A DNA stretch of 64,000 bases. Source: Alphaproteobacteria bacterium MarineAlpha12_Bin1. Lineage in GTDB: Bacteria > Pseudomonadota > Alphaproteobacteria > UBA6615. The stretch is from assembly GCA_002937505.1 (NCBI GenBank), contig PTJY01000003.1, positions 62,001 through 126,000 on the forward strand, given 5' to 3'. The notes below the pieces were generated by a model. It searched no databases. It was not told where the DNA came from and saw only the letters and a list, made by a program, of their open reading frames with translations. Below, in pieces: positions 38,364 to 49,331 of the stretch. Each line of letters begins with the position of its first letter. The first letter of the stretch is position 1. Made by a program: the position numbers and the translations under genes.

Positions 38364-40289
38364 TTAATGTATTGCTGATTTATAAAACTGTGCTCGTCTA
38401 AACTTTCTTACTAAGGCAAGTAAAATAGAAATAATCGCGACTACTATTGGCACAGCCCAAATGTTTATGATTCGAATACGGTTCTCTAGCGTTTCAACAT
38501 CGTTCCTGAGTGATCGTTGAACCTTTCTTAAGTCACGACGACTTTCTAGCATTTTGATTCGAAAATTATCCACTTGTTCTTGTTGTGCTGCCGTCATTAA
38601 AACCCCAGTTGATTTCTCTTCACGCTGAATGTTTTTAATATTTTTTTCGATATCTGATATGCTGTTCAGAAGCTCTTGTTCCTTGTTACGATATTTATCA
38701 TCAGCTTTCTGACGCATTTCAGAAATTACCTCAAATGGTCTTACAGAAAAACCTCGACCACGAAGCCCCACGAGGGCCTGGCTACCTCTCAGATTATCAA
38801 TTGCGTTTATAGCAAAGTCAGCATTACTAGCAGTTGGTATAGTAAGACGTTGTCCACCCATCTCACGAACCCGGGCCCAGTTTCTATCCGCCAAGAAATC
38901 AGCATCACCAACTAAAATAGCGTTAAAAGGCGAAACGCTTGAACTCAAATGTGCTTTTTTAACTTTTTCATTTTTCTCATCAGAGTTTAAAACCTCTTTT
39001 GGAGGACCATCAGGAAAAGCTGTTCCTATTTTTCCTGTAACTCTAGCTGCTAAAGAATAAGATTTATTTTTTGATTCAAACTTTTCAATTAGTGCAATTG
39101 GATTTGGTTGTTGTGCAATATCAAACGCATCCATTAGGTCAGAATTATTTGATGTGTAAATAAGAGGTTCTAAGGTTGTTGTAGCATCTTTTCTTGACAT
39201 AAAGGCTCCGGCAGAAGTCATAACGATTCTCTGTAGTTGACTACTAACCGTATCTTTTTTAGCAAAACGATCTCCAACAAGGTTAAGCCAGGAAACATAA
39301 TCTACAGCAACCTGCTGACCAGATTCAGGATCAGGAAAGCCTACCCGAACAGCGTCATCTGTATTAGCAACAAATTTTCCCGCGGGCATCTCCACACCCC
39401 AAGCTTTAAACAAAGGCTCAACAGCAGAAATACCTACTCCGGGCGGGGGAAGCTGTCCAGCTTGCGGCCCAGCTAACGCCATAGATTCCGCAAATGGGTC
39501 AACGAAAGCAAGAACTCTGCCTCCATTTAGAACAAACTGATCAATTGAATATAAAAGCGAAGTATTTATTGTGTGAACAGCAGCTATAACCAGAACCTCT
39601 ATGTCATCGGGCAAAGTTTTGTCAGATCTTTCTATAAATTCAATATCAAAAAACTGCTTCATACCATCAATAATTAACCAAGGTTTATAATTGTCAAACC
39701 TGGTTCCTTGTAGAGGCAAATCAGAAAATATTGCAATTTTAGTTTTCTCTGGATTAGCTAGATTATGAATTAATCGAGTTAAGTCATATTCTAGGAATGG
39801 TGCCCGCTCAGGAGATAGATAGCTGATAGAATCTTTGTCATCTGTACTATTTGTACCTGCAACACCGAAATAAACTAGCTCTCCAGATTGATCAAAAGGA
39901 AGACCTTGCAGGCCGTCACTAACAGCTAAATCTTCTTCGGGAGAGAACGGTTCTGGATCAAACAATTTAAATCTTACCTTGCCTCTCGAAAGACGCTCGT
40001 ACTCCTCTAGTAACTCTATTACCCTAGTTGCATGTCTTGCTATATCTGGGCCTATTTCACTGAATTTTCGAGAATAATAAAGTCTTACATCAACTGGCTC
40101 ATCAATGTTACTTAACAAGTCTTTGGTGCCGTCCGACAAAGTAAATAATTCGTCTTGTGTAAGATCTAATCTATTTGCAGTGAAGATATTATTGACGATA
40201 GCGTTAAATGCTAAAAAGAAAATAATAGCAAGACCAATACCTATAGTTGCAAGTACAGAGCGATCCGAGCTTTTAATTTTATCAAACAT
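38364..40289 (-). CDS. Gld-type ABC transporter accessory protein (GldG-like, ABC_transp_aux)
   Basis: 641 aa; NRLDLTQDELFTLSDGTKDLLSNIDEPVDVRLYYSRKF; C-terminal coiled coil and TM. Confidence 0.88.
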   Translation of the reverse strand: MFDKIKSSDRSVLATIGIGLAIIFFLAFNAIVNNIFTANRLDLTQDELFTLSDGTKDLLSNIDEPVDVRLYYSRKFSEIGPDIARHATRVIELLEEYERLSRGKVRFKLFDPEPFSPEEDLAVSDGLQGLPFDQSGELVYFGVAGTNSTDDKDSISYLSPERAPFLEYDLTRLIHNLANPEKTKIAIFSDLPLQGTRFDNYKPWLIIDGMKQFFDIEFIERSDKTLPDDIEVLVIAAVHTINTSLLYSIDQFVLNGGRVLAFVDPFAESMALAGPQAGQLPPPGVGISAVEPLFKAWGVEMPAGKFVANTDDAVRVGFPDPESGQQVAVDYVSWLNLVGDRFAKKDTVSSQLQRIVMTSAGAFMSRKDATTTLEPLIYTSNNSDLMDAFDIAQQPNPIALIEKFESKNKSYSLAARVTGKIGTAFPDGPPKEVLNSDEKNEKVKKAHLSSSVSPFNAILVGDADFLADRNWARVREMGGQRLTIPTASNADFAINAIDNLRGSQALVGLRGRGFSVRPFEVISEMRQKADDKYRNKEQELLNSISDIEKNIKNIQREEKSTGVLMTAAQQEQVDNFRIKMLESRRDLRKVQRSLRNDVETLENRIRIINIWAVPIVVAIISILLALVRKFRRAQFYKSAIH

Positions 40290-40292
40290 TAC

Positions 40293-41027
40293 TCAACTGC
40301 TTTTCTTAATTTCAACAATTAAAATGTTAACAAACAAAGCAACTGCTATTACGGATAAAAAGAATAAAATATCACGTACATCTATAACTCCTTGAGAGAG
40401 ATCACCGAAATTCGTTAAGAAACTCAGTTCGGCTATGGCTTCAACAAATCTAGGAGGGGCCCAAGCACGAAAAAATGCTTGAACTAGCTCAACGCCACTC
40501 ATCAAAAATATAAAACAAATAACAGCTGCAAGAACAAAGGCTATGACCTGGTTTTTCGTTAAAGCAGAAACGCTTGAGCTTAGCGCTAAAAAACCTCCTG
40601 CCATTAACCAGCTGCCTACGTAAGCTGTTACGATTACTCCATTATCAGGGTCGCCCAAAAAGTTCACTGTAAGCCATATTGGAAACGTAAGAGAAAGAGC
40701 TATCCCTACAAATATCCAAGCTGCTAAAAATTTCCCTATAACAGCCTGGCTAGTAGAAATAGGAAGAGTCATTAAAAACTCCATTGAACCGGATTTTCTT
40801 TCTTCTGCCCACAACCTCATTCCAACAGCGGGGATCAAAAACAGATACAGATATGGATGATATATAAAAAACACCTGTAAATCGGCCTGCCCTCTGTCTA
40901 GCCAATTTCCAAAAAAGAAAGTTAAACCACCAGCTAACGCAAGAAAGATCACAATAAAAACATAGGCCACAGGCGATATAAAATATGATGTTAGTTCACG
41001 ACTACATATGATCCAGGTGTTACGCAT
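40293..41027 (-). CDS. ABC-2 type permease (GldF-like)
   Basis: 244 aa, six TM; RLWAEERKSGSMEFLMTLPISTSQAVIGKFLAAW. Confidence 0.9.
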   Translation of the reverse strand: MRNTWIICSRELTSYFISPVAYVFIVIFLALAGGLTFFFGNWLDRGQADLQVFFIYHPYLYLFLIPAVGMRLWAEERKSGSMEFLMTLPISTSQAVIGKFLAAWIFVGIALSLTFPIWLTVNFLGDPDNGVIVTAYVGSWLMAGGFLALSSSVSALTKNQVIAFVLAAVICFIFLMSGVELVQAFFRAWAPPRFVEAIAELSFLTNFGDLSQGVIDVRDILFFLSVIAVALFVNILIVEIKKSS

Positions 41028-41982
41028 TTTTCACCTCTAAGCCGCCTACGGTTAACTCTCTAAATACTTCTTCCAACCGTCCTCTCTCCACATACATCTC
41101 TAACACCTTAAGCCCATCCTCATCCATAGAATTTCTTATAGATCCCAAAATGTCCTTTTTATTGCTTGGAAACACAACTATTTCAACAAGTTCTTCATCA
41201 TTTCTGACAATCTCTACAAGCTGAACGTCTGGAATATTTTCTATCAAAGTAATACACCGTTCCGAGTTTGTAGCTTCAATTCGAATCCCTACAGCATTAT
41301 GAAACCGCGAGCTTCTTTCAAGCATAGATGGCTTCTGGTCAGCAACTATTTTACCTTGTGAAATGATTATTGCCCTACTACACACAGCATCAACTTCTTC
41401 TAGAATATGAGTGGAAATAACTATTGCTTTAGAATGAGACATACGATCTAACAACTGCCTAACTTCGTGTTTCTGGTTAGGATCTAACCCATCCGTCGGC
41501 TCATCAAGTATAAGGACTTCAGGATCATGAATTATTGCTTGAGCAAGTCCAACTCTTCTCTTATAACCTTTAGATAAAGTTTCAATGGGTTGGTGAAGAA
41601 CCCGCTCGAGCTGAAGACTTTCTACAACGTGCTCGTAGCCCATTTTTCGTTTCTCTTTATTTAACTGACGGATATCACAAACGAAGTTTAATAAACTATT
41701 TGGTGTCATATCGCCATAAAGTGGGGCACCTTCAGGCAAATAGCCCAGTCTCCTTTTTATCTCCAATGGTGAGTGAAGCACGTCATACCCACAAACGCTT
41801 ACTTTCCCAGCTGTCGGAGATAAATACCCGGTGGCCATCTTCATTGTTGTTGACTTTCCTGCACCGTTGGGGCCCAAAAACCCTAACACCTCTCCACGAG
41901 ACACGGAGAAAGAAATATTATCAACGGCCGAAATGGGTCCGAATTTCTTGGTCAAACCATCAATTTCCAGCAATTTATCCAC
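41020..41982 (-). CDS. ABC transporter ATP-binding protein (GldA-like)
   Basis: 320 aa, GTG start; GPNGAGKSTTMKMATGYLSPTAG; LSKGYKRRVGLAQAI; LILDEPTDGLDPNQ. Confidence 0.93.
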   Translation of the reverse strand: MDKLLEIDGLTKKFGPISAVDNISFSVSRGEVLGFLGPNGAGKSTTMKMATGYLSPTAGKVSVCGYDVLHSPLEIKRRLGYLPEGAPLYGDMTPNSLLNFVCDIRQLNKEKRKMGYEHVVESLQLERVLHQPIETLSKGYKRRVGLAQAIIHDPEVLILDEPTDGLDPNQKHEVRQLLDRMSHSKAIVISTHILEEVDAVCSRAIIISQGKIVADQKPSMLERSSRFHNAVGIRIEATNSERCITLIENIPDVQLVEIVRNDEELVEIVVFPSNKKDILGSIRNSMDEDGLKVLEMYVERGRLEEVFRELTVGGLEVKNA

Positions 41983-42149
41983 TATCTTTTAACTCCAAAA
42001 GTAACTTTATTTTGAGACTTTTCATTTCGTCAATCTATAAAAGACTACACTTAATTACATACTTTTTAAAACAAGGGAACGATTTAGACATTTCCTATCA
42101 AGCTTTCAAGTCTGTAATTGAAATGAAATTGGCTTATCTATAGCTAAAT

Positions 42150-42884
42150 TTATGGGTAATCGCATTTTCTACCCGAAATCTCAACAAAAGACCGCATTCC
42201 TGACACTATACTAAAACGATATTCCTTATCACCCACTACTACCGCATGATGAAGCGGAAGCACACCCTCAGCGGATGTAGTCTCTCCTCCAGGCTTTGTA
42301 AAATACACAACCACCTTTTTTGCAGGATCAAACCATGCCTCGGGCCTTCCTCGATTATTTATCTTTGATTTACCTATGGCCGTAACAAGTATCGATTTAT
42401 CTGCAAATGATACATTATCGTTAGGCCCCGCATAAACAGGGTTTTGTACAACAAAACGTCTCGTTACTTGAAGCGGCTCACATACATCTCTTTTCTGCGC
42501 AAGTGTAATTATTTCAGAAATTCTTTTACGAGAGACTCCTTTTTTGATTCGTTGATGAATTTTTATAAGTAGCTCTTTATCCTCAGCTCCCGGAACTTCA
42601 CTTTCATAATGATCTCGCCATTTAGCAACCAGTGCTCGTTCAGCTCTTAGGGCAGTTTCAAGTCCAACAATATCTGTTTTAAGTTGTTCTAGCGTCAAGC
42701 TAGTCTGATACATTTTAGTTTCTAGCACCCGCACTTCCTTTCGAGCGAGCTCTAGTCCAAAGTCGTAAGCATAATAACCAGCAAAAATAGCTACAAGTAA
42801 AACAAACACCCAGCGAACGAGTGCTATGACTAACCTACCCTGACGGCGTCTTCGATAGCGTCTATCTGAAATTCCCAGTGTCAT
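42150..42884 (-). CDS. TM plus coiled-coil hypothetical protein
   Basis: 244 aa; single TM near N-terminus followed by heptad-rich segment ELARKEVRVLETKMYQTSLTLEQLKTDIVGLETALRAERALV. Confidence 0.75.
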   Translation of the reverse strand: MTLGISDRRYRRRRQGRLVIALVRWVFVLLVAIFAGYYAYDFGLELARKEVRVLETKMYQTSLTLEQLKTDIVGLETALRAERALVAKWRDHYESEVPGAEDKELLIKIHQRIKKGVSRKRISEIITLAQKRDVCEPLQVTRRFVVQNPVYAGPNDNVSFADKSILVTAIGKSKINNRGRPEAWFDPAKKVVVYFTKPGGETTSAEGVLPLHHAVVVGDKEYRFSIVSGMRSFVEISGRKCDYP

Positions 42885-42914
42885 TTGAGATCCAAGCTCA
42901 TTTTAAATGATGTC

Positions 42915-43826
42915 TCAAAAAGTTGATAATTGTCTTATTACAATAAACGACATAGCAATCCCAATTATACCAAATAGTATCGCAATAATCTTCTCCATAG
43001 TGCCTTGGGCTATTTTACCTTGCAGTCGGGGACCTATCTGTCCTCCAAGAATGACTGCTGGAATAGTATAAACAACCAAGTTCCAAGGTATTGCATTTAT
43101 CCCTCCTGCTGCTATTAAAGCTGTGACTTGAGTGAATGACGCAGACGCTATGGTTATAATTACAATAAACACAGATGTAGCTGCCGCAACTGCCACTGGA
43201 ACTCGGTTACGCTTCACAAGCTGTGGCATTATTACCTCTCCTATGCCCACCCCTAATAAACCTGTGATGAAACCTCCAATGCCCGTGGCTCCTACCCCAA
43301 ATATACCAAGACGAGGCTTATGGTAATCGTACGTAATACCGTCTTGTGAGGTAATACTCATTTTTACTCTTTCAGATTTATTTTCCCTGTCTGATGAGCT
43401 TGTTGAAGGATCATTTGCCTCGGCTGGAGTGTGTCTTAAAATGATAGGACATAAAATCAACATTAAGAGGGCATACGCACCTTTTAAAAAAACCTCCTGA
43501 TCTTTCAGTGAGGCAAGTAACACTGCCCCAACCACAGCTATAGGCACGGATACTATTAGAAAAGGTATAGCAGACTTAAAATCAATAAGTTTTTTCCTGT
43601 AATATCCTACGAAACCAGAAGAAAACCCAAAAACTTCAGTCATTAGAGCAGATCCGATAGCGGCTGCTGTTGTAAGTGGATATTCGGGCCCCAACAAAGG
43701 AAAAATAATTACAAATATTGGAATAAAAAGTGCTGCTCCACCTATACCACTTAACATCGCAGTAGTTGCCACACAAATCGATATTGGAAACATAAACCAA
43801 TATTGTATCCAATCTAACTCAACCAT
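42915..43826 (-). CDS. TSUP family (TauE/SafE) membrane transporter
   Basis: 303 aa; multi-TM; GIGGAALFIPIFVIIFPLLG and GVGATGIGGFITGLLGVGIGEVIMPQLV repeats. Confidence 0.9.
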   Translation of the reverse strand: MVELDWIQYWFMFPISICVATTAMLSGIGGAALFIPIFVIIFPLLGPEYPLTTAAAIGSALMTEVFGFSSGFVGYYRKKLIDFKSAIPFLIVSVPIAVVGAVLLASLKDQEVFLKGAYALLMLILCPIILRHTPAEANDPSTSSSDRENKSERVKMSITSQDGITYDYHKPRLGIFGVGATGIGGFITGLLGVGIGEVIMPQLVKRNRVPVAVAAATSVFIVIITIASASFTQVTALIAAGGINAIPWNLVVYTIPAVILGGQIGPRLQGKIAQGTMEKIIAILFGIIGIAMSFIVIRQLSTF

Positions 43827-43958
43827 GTCTTAATACCCTGCTAATAATATCTAATTTGTTTCTCATTCTACAAACTCACATAAAATTCCTATCTTTTTAT
43901 TGGGAAAACTAACTCGTAAGCCATATAAAATCTATTCGTAATGCGCTATTTTAAAAAT

Positions 43959-44009
43959 AATTACTAGAATATAACTCATATACGAAATCAGTTTACAGAA
44001 TTACTAGAA
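43959..44009. repeat. 11-bp direct repeat (AATTACTAGAA) x2, 40 bp apart, upstream of SDR gene
   Basis: Exact copies at 43959-43969 and 43999-44009. Confidence 0.8.
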
Positions 44010-44062
44010 CTTGGAGTGTTTAAAAAGGTTTCTCTAATTTTTGAAAACAGGAATATAAAATA

Positions 44063-44974
44063 ATGGAAATTAGATTTGATAATCGTGTTGCAGTCGTAAC
44101 AGGAGCAGGACACGGATTGGGTCGCAGTTATGCCCTCTCTTTAGCTGAGCGTGGAGCAAAAGTAATCGTTAACGACCTAGGCGGCGCAATTGATGGAAGT
44201 GGTGAATCACAAACACCAGCCGAGAAAGTAGTTGAAGAAATTAACTCGAAAGGAGGCGAAGCGGTTGCTAGCTTTGATGATGTTTCAGATAAGGAGCAAG
44301 CAGCCAGAATCATTCAAACCGCTATAGATGCTTTTGGTACTGTTGATATCTTGATCAATAATGCTGGAATTGTAAGAGATAAATCTTTTCACAAAATGAA
44401 TTTGGATGATTATGAGCATGTTATCCGTGTTCATTTGATGGGTTCAGCCTACGTTACATACGCTGCTTACCCAATAATGCGTGATAAAGATTATGGACGT
44501 ATTCTAATGGTTTCTTCCACTTCGGGGATTTATGGAAATTTTGGTCAGTCGAATTATAGTTCAGCGAAAATGGGTGTAATTGGACTAATGAACACATTAA
44601 AAATCGAGTGTGCACAGAATAATATTAAGATTAACACACTGGCGCCATTAGCTGCCACACGTATTGCAGAGCCCTCCGGCATTTTCAATGAATATGATCC
44701 GAATCTAGTAACCCCCGAAGCTGTCACCGCCATGGTCACTTATTTAGTGAGTGATGAATGCACTGAATCAGGCAGCATTATTTCAGCTACTGCTGGCTAT
44801 TACTCAAAAATACATATTTTAGAGAGCACCGGGATTCAAACAAACCCCCGAGACAAAATTACCCCAGAATATTTAGGCAAAAGGTGGGAAGAAATAATCC
44901 ATCTGGATGATCCTAGGTCATATTTTGATGCAGTTGAACATCTTAGAGAAAACATGGCGAAGGAAAAATCATGA
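44063..44974 (+). CDS. SDR oxidoreductase, multifunctional-enzyme (3-hydroxyacyl-CoA dehydrogenase-like)
   Basis: 303 aa; VAVVTGAGHGLGRSYALSLAERGAKVIVNDLGGAIDGSG; INNAGIVRDKSFHKM. Confidence 0.9.
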   Translation: MEIRFDNRVAVVTGAGHGLGRSYALSLAERGAKVIVNDLGGAIDGSGESQTPAEKVVEEINSKGGEAVASFDDVSDKEQAARIIQTAIDAFGTVDILINNAGIVRDKSFHKMNLDDYEHVIRVHLMGSAYVTYAAYPIMRDKDYGRILMVSSTSGIYGNFGQSNYSSAKMGVIGLMNTLKIECAQNNIKINTLAPLAATRIAEPSGIFNEYDPNLVTPEAVTAMVTYLVSDECTESGSIISATAGYYSKIHILESTGIQTNPRDKITPEYLGKRWEEIIHLDDPRSYFDAVEHLRENMAKEKS

Positions 44975-45922
44975 TTTTCGTAAATTCGTTTTTAAAAAAC
45001 CAGCTCCTTCAGAGATGGAATTTCTAGAGCGCTTGTATATTCTCTGCCACATCCAAACGAAATGAGTTACACCTTCTTCAACTTTAAAAATATATTCGAC
45101 CTGACATTTTTTAAGGTTCTCAATTAATACACGACTGTCATCGATTAAAGGATCGAGATCTCCACACATAACCCAGGTATTTGGAAGTCCACTCAAATCA
45201 GCGTGCGCTGGAGCTATACGAGGATCAGTTGGAGAAGTATCTGAGCCATGTAAATACCCATCCCATATCCACTTCATCTGAGCTACTGTAAGACCATAGG
45301 TTCCATCCCCTAACTCCTTCCACGACGCCGTTTCTAAGTCAAACAAATAGACGCCATAAACCAGTGCCAAGGCCCGCACAGCTCCTGTATGTTTGAGTTG
45401 ATTACCCGCATAAAGTGCGAGCGTCGCACCAGCAGAGTCACCGCAGAATGCAACACGTGTTTGGTCTACGCCTACTTGATTACCTTCTTTAAGCAGCCAG
45501 TTGGCAGCCTCTATAGTTTCTTCAACTGGAACAGGAAAACGGTACTCAGGCCAAAGTCGATATTCTAAACTAGCCACGGCACATCCACTTTCTAAAGCTA
45601 AACGACGACATATTTGATCATAAGCCTCGATGTTTCCCGTCCACCAGCCTCCCCCGTGTATGAACAATGTGACAGGAACATTTCTTTCAGAACTGGGATA
45701 ATAAAAACGCAGCAAAATTGGACCATAAGGACCTGATATTTCTACGTCACTTACCTCATCGACAGGCAACACTCCATCTGGATGGTTGAGGTATTTATAA
45801 TATCTGGCTCGAGCAGCACGTCCTTCCTCTACACCTACCTCCGAGGGATCAGGAAGAGCATTGCCTTCTTCTTTTAGTTTCTCAAAAACTGCCTGCAAAC
45901 CAGAATCAACTGGCGATATCAT
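44969..45922 (-). CDS. alpha/beta hydrolase, hormone-sensitive-lipase family
   Basis: 317 aa; HGGGWWTG oxyanion motif, CGDSAGATLAL nucleophile motif. Confidence 0.9.
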   Translation of the reverse strand: MISPVDSGLQAVFEKLKEEGNALPDPSEVGVEEGRAARARYYKYLNHPDGVLPVDEVSDVEISGPYGPILLRFYYPSSERNVPVTLFIHGGGWWTGNIEAYDQICRRLALESGCAVASLEYRLWPEYRFPVPVEETIEAANWLLKEGNQVGVDQTRVAFCGDSAGATLALYAGNQLKHTGAVRALALVYGVYLFDLETASWKELGDGTYGLTVAQMKWIWDGYLHGSDTSPTDPRIAPAHADLSGLPNTWVMCGDLDPLIDDSRVLIENLKKCQVEYIFKVEEGVTHFVWMWQRIYKRSRNSISEGAGFLKTNLRKS

Positions 45923-45933
45923 CAGTTACTCCT

Positions 45934-46734
45934 TTATCCAATTCCTAACGTGATTCCTCCATCAACTACCAATGAAGTGCCTGTAACATAACGTGCCTCA
46001 TCAGAGGCTAAATAAAGAGCTGCATAAGCTACATCCCAAGCATCACCAACCCGGTTCAACGGAACCTGCTCTTCTCTACGAGACCATAATTCATCTTCAT
46101 CTGTATCACCATACGACCCTTTGAGTGAGTGAGCTACCATTGGAGTCTTCATTAATCCAGGAAGTATAGCATTGCAACGAATGTTGTTAGGAGCATATTG
46201 TCTTGCGACGACTCGGGTCATTTGTGTCAGCGCCGCTTTGGTGGTTGCATATGAAATATATGGAACCCCCAACCACCGTTCTCCTGCAATTGAGGAAACA
46301 TTCACTATTGCACCCTCTTCTTGCTCTAACATGTAAGGTATAGAGTATTTAGTTGTCAGATACGCGCTTTTCAGATTAACGTTGTGAACTCTATCCCAGC
46401 TTTCCTCTTTAGCATCGACAGGACCACCCACCTCAGCAATTCCAACATTATTATGCAGTATATCTAGTTTACCAAAACGTTTTTTAGTCGTATCAACCAT
46501 AGCCTTAACTTGTGCGCTATCTGTAACATCTGCCTCAAAGACTAGAGCCTCACCTCCCTCACTTGTGATTATATTAACCGTCTCCTCAGCAGCACTTGCA
46601 TTAAGATCGGCGCACATAACCTTTGCCCCCTCACGAGCGAACAGGACAGCAGTAGCTTTTCCATTACCCCAACCTTCTCCTATCGAGCCCGCGCCGGTTA
46701 CAATAGCTACTTTTTCATTAAGCCTACAAGTCAT
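45934..46734 (-). CDS. SDR family oxidoreductase
   Basis: 266 aa; [47 protein letters not shown]. Confidence 0.9.
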   Translation of the reverse strand: MTCRLNEKVAIVTGAGSIGEGWGNGKATAVLFAREGAKVMCADLNASAAEETVNIITSEGGEALVFEADVTDSAQVKAMVDTTKKRFGKLDILHNNVGIAEVGGPVDAKEESWDRVHNVNLKSAYLTTKYSIPYMLEQEEGAIVNVSSIAGERWLGVPYISYATTKAALTQMTRVVARQYAPNNIRCNAILPGLMKTPMVAHSLKGSYGDTDEDELWSRREEQVPLNRVGDAWDVAYAALYLASDEARYVTGTSLVVDGGITLGIG

Positions 46735-48260
46735 TCACTTTCGTCTTCTAGCTGATCACGCAATTCTCGTTTAACAATTTTTCCATAATTATTCTTTGGT
46801 AAGGACTCAGCCAAACGATACTCTTTAGGACGCTTGAATCTCGCAATATTTTCTAAACATAGTCTCTCTAGCTCTTCTATATCGATAGTATGGCCTTCCA
46901 CTAGAGAAATAAATGCTACAACTTCCTCACCCCAGTCTTTATGAGGACGACCTATAACAGCACATTCACTAACTGATTTATGTCTTAGTAATATCTCTTC
47001 TATTTCTCTTGGGTATATATTGGATCCACCACTGATAATTAGGTCTTTAGATCGATCTTTTAAAGTTAAATATCCATCTTCATCAAAAACACCCATATCC
47101 CCTGTATGCAACCAACCATCTGCTAGAGTTTCAGAACTAACCTCTGGTTTTTCCCAGTAACCTTTCATTACCACATCTCCACGAACTAACACCTCCCCTA
47201 TTTCTCCGCTGGGAAGAGCATTGTTATCAGCATCGGTCACAATCACTTCAACTACACTTTGAGCATACCCAACGGACGCTAATCTTTCTTCAAAACGTGG
47301 ATTATTTTCAGCAATATGATCTTCTCTGGGTAAAACAGTTATTGTCATGGGGCTCTCACCTTGCCCGTAAATTTGTATTAATTTTGGTCCCAGTCTATCT
47401 AGTGCACGTTTACAGTCCTCAACGTACATTGGTCCTCCACCATATGTAATAGTCCTTAGGTTTTGAGTATTTGCATCACCATCATGTTCAACGAATCGGT
47501 TAACCATCGTCGGCGCCGCAAACATAGAAACTTCAGAATGACAACTAATTAACTCATAAATTTCTTCAGGGCTAAAGCCTCCAGATTCTGGAATCACTTG
47601 TTGAGCTCCAACCGCAAGATGCGGTAATCCATAAAAGCCAGAACCATGGGACATTGGGGCGGCGTGAATTGCGCTGCCGTTAAATGGTACTCGATCTACA
47701 TCCACAAAATAATTCAAGGTTGCATCCCATAAATTACGGTGGGTTAGCATGGCTCCTTTTGGCTGACCTGTAGTTCCACTAGTATAAAACAACCAAGCTA
47801 AATTATCTTGAGTTCTATGAACTATTGGTATTGGTAAACCATTTGAAAACTTTTTGTATTCCTTGCCACCTACTACAACTAGCTTTACATTAGTGCCAAT
47901 TTGCTCAATGGCACTCTCTGCTTTTTCCACCAAATCTTTCGTTACAAACAGTGCGCTTGCCCTAGCATCATCTAGGATATAAGCGAGTTCTTTTTCGTGC
48001 AATTTATTATTAATAGGTAAAGTTGTCATTCCTGCATGGAGCACACCATGAAAAACCTCCAGAAACTCTGGGCAATTAGTCATAAACAATCCTATACGAT
48101 CATCAATTTTTAGGGCTAGGTCTTCCTGCATCGAGCCAGCTAATGAAGCAGCTCGATTTGCCAGATCTCTGTAATTGCAATAAGTATTCTTGCCGTATGA
48201 TATGGCAGGTCTGTCCGGAAAAGACTGTGCAGCACGACTTAGCAGTATTCCTAGATTCAT
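46731..48260 (-). CDS. acyl-CoA synthetase (AMP-binding)
   Basis: 509 aa; [61 protein letters not shown]. Confidence 0.93.
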   Translation of the reverse strand: MNLGILLSRAAQSFPDRPAISYGKNTYCNYRDLANRAASLAGSMQEDLALKIDDRIGLFMTNCPEFLEVFHGVLHAGMTTLPINNKLHEKELAYILDDARASALFVTKDLVEKAESAIEQIGTNVKLVVVGGKEYKKFSNGLPIPIVHRTQDNLAWLFYTSGTTGQPKGAMLTHRNLWDATLNYFVDVDRVPFNGSAIHAAPMSHGSGFYGLPHLAVGAQQVIPESGGFSPEEIYELISCHSEVSMFAAPTMVNRFVEHDGDANTQNLRTITYGGGPMYVEDCKRALDRLGPKLIQIYGQGESPMTITVLPREDHIAENNPRFEERLASVGYAQSVVEVIVTDADNNALPSGEIGEVLVRGDVVMKGYWEKPEVSSETLADGWLHTGDMGVFDEDGYLTLKDRSKDLIISGGSNIYPREIEEILLRHKSVSECAVIGRPHKDWGEEVVAFISLVEGHTIDIEELERLCLENIARFKRPKEYRLAESLPKNNYGKIVKRELRDQLEDESE

Positions 48261-48271
48261 GATATGAAGCC

Positions 48272-49252
48272 CTATCTCTCAGCAAGGGTTATTTCTTTAT
48301 GATAACGAGCCATTCCTTCGAATATTTGCATTATCATAGGGGACGATTCATCTCCCTCAAACTCGCGATAAAGAGCTGCAACATTTCCATAAATTCTTTC
48401 TGCATCAATCCAAGTATCATAATCTGCAAGTGAAATGTCACAAGCAGCGTCCCAGACAGAAAGTCCTGCCTCGTAACGTTTCTTTGTCTCGCTTTCAATA
48501 TAATCTAAATAACCTTTAAACACATTTACAAATGTCTTATCCGTTATGGGACCATGTCCTGGCACGATAACATCTGCCTCTAATGAAAGAATAATATCGC
48601 AAGCTTTTTGCCAATTACGAATTGGACCATCCCAAATAACTGGATGACCGCCATTAAAAATTATATCCCCAGTGAAGACAACTCTGTCACTTGGCACAAA
48701 AACCAATACATCTCCTCGCGTATGTGCAGGTCCAACATTAAATAATTCTACTTTTTTATCACCAACTAATAAGCTCATCTCTTTTTCGAAGGTAGAGGTT
48801 GGTGGCGTCAACTCAATACCATTAAAATTAAAAGATGAAAAACAATGCTCTGCAAACTCACCCACTAACCCAAGATCTGCACTGTTTTCCAACATAGAAA
48901 TTATTTGTTCAGGCAAAAAATGGTCAAACTCCTCGGCACAACCGGTCGAAGCTATAATTTTAGCATCCTTAATTAACTGGTTACCCCATGTGTGATCAGC
49001 ATTTGCATGCGTGTTTACTAACACCCCTATATTTTTTGCCGCCGGCGTAGCGTCACACATTTGTTCCAACATTTCTTGCGTCAAAGAGGGGGTAAATAAA
49101 GTATCAACCAATAGGCTATCTTCTTGATCCACTATTAGACCGGAATTACTCCAGCCCCAACCTCCATCAGGTTGTATATAAGCAAAAACATCATTTCCTA
49201 TATCGTGCAAACCTTTAGTAAATTGCCACTTAGACATGCTCTGCTTCCTCAC
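48272..49252 (-). CDS. MBL-fold metallo-hydrolase
   Basis: 326 aa; NTHANADHTWGN (variant HxHxDH), GPAHTRGDVLVFVP, FTGDIIFNGGHP, VPGHGP. Confidence 0.9.
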   Translation of the reverse strand: MRKQSMSKWQFTKGLHDIGNDVFAYIQPDGGWGWSNSGLIVDQEDSLLVDTLFTPSLTQEMLEQMCDATPAAKNIGVLVNTHANADHTWGNQLIKDAKIIASTGCAEEFDHFLPEQIISMLENSADLGLVGEFAEHCFSSFNFNGIELTPPTSTFEKEMSLLVGDKKVELFNVGPAHTRGDVLVFVPSDRVVFTGDIIFNGGHPVIWDGPIRNWQKACDIILSLEADVIVPGHGPITDKTFVNVFKGYLDYIESETKKRYEAGLSVWDAACDISLADYDTWIDAERIYGNVAALYREFEGDESSPMIMQIFEGMARYHKEITLAER

Positions 49253-49331
49253 TATAATTTGTGTCCTTACAAAACAACATTGACAACCAAGAATCGCAAT
49301 TACTTTATTTTACAAATACAAAAAATATAAA

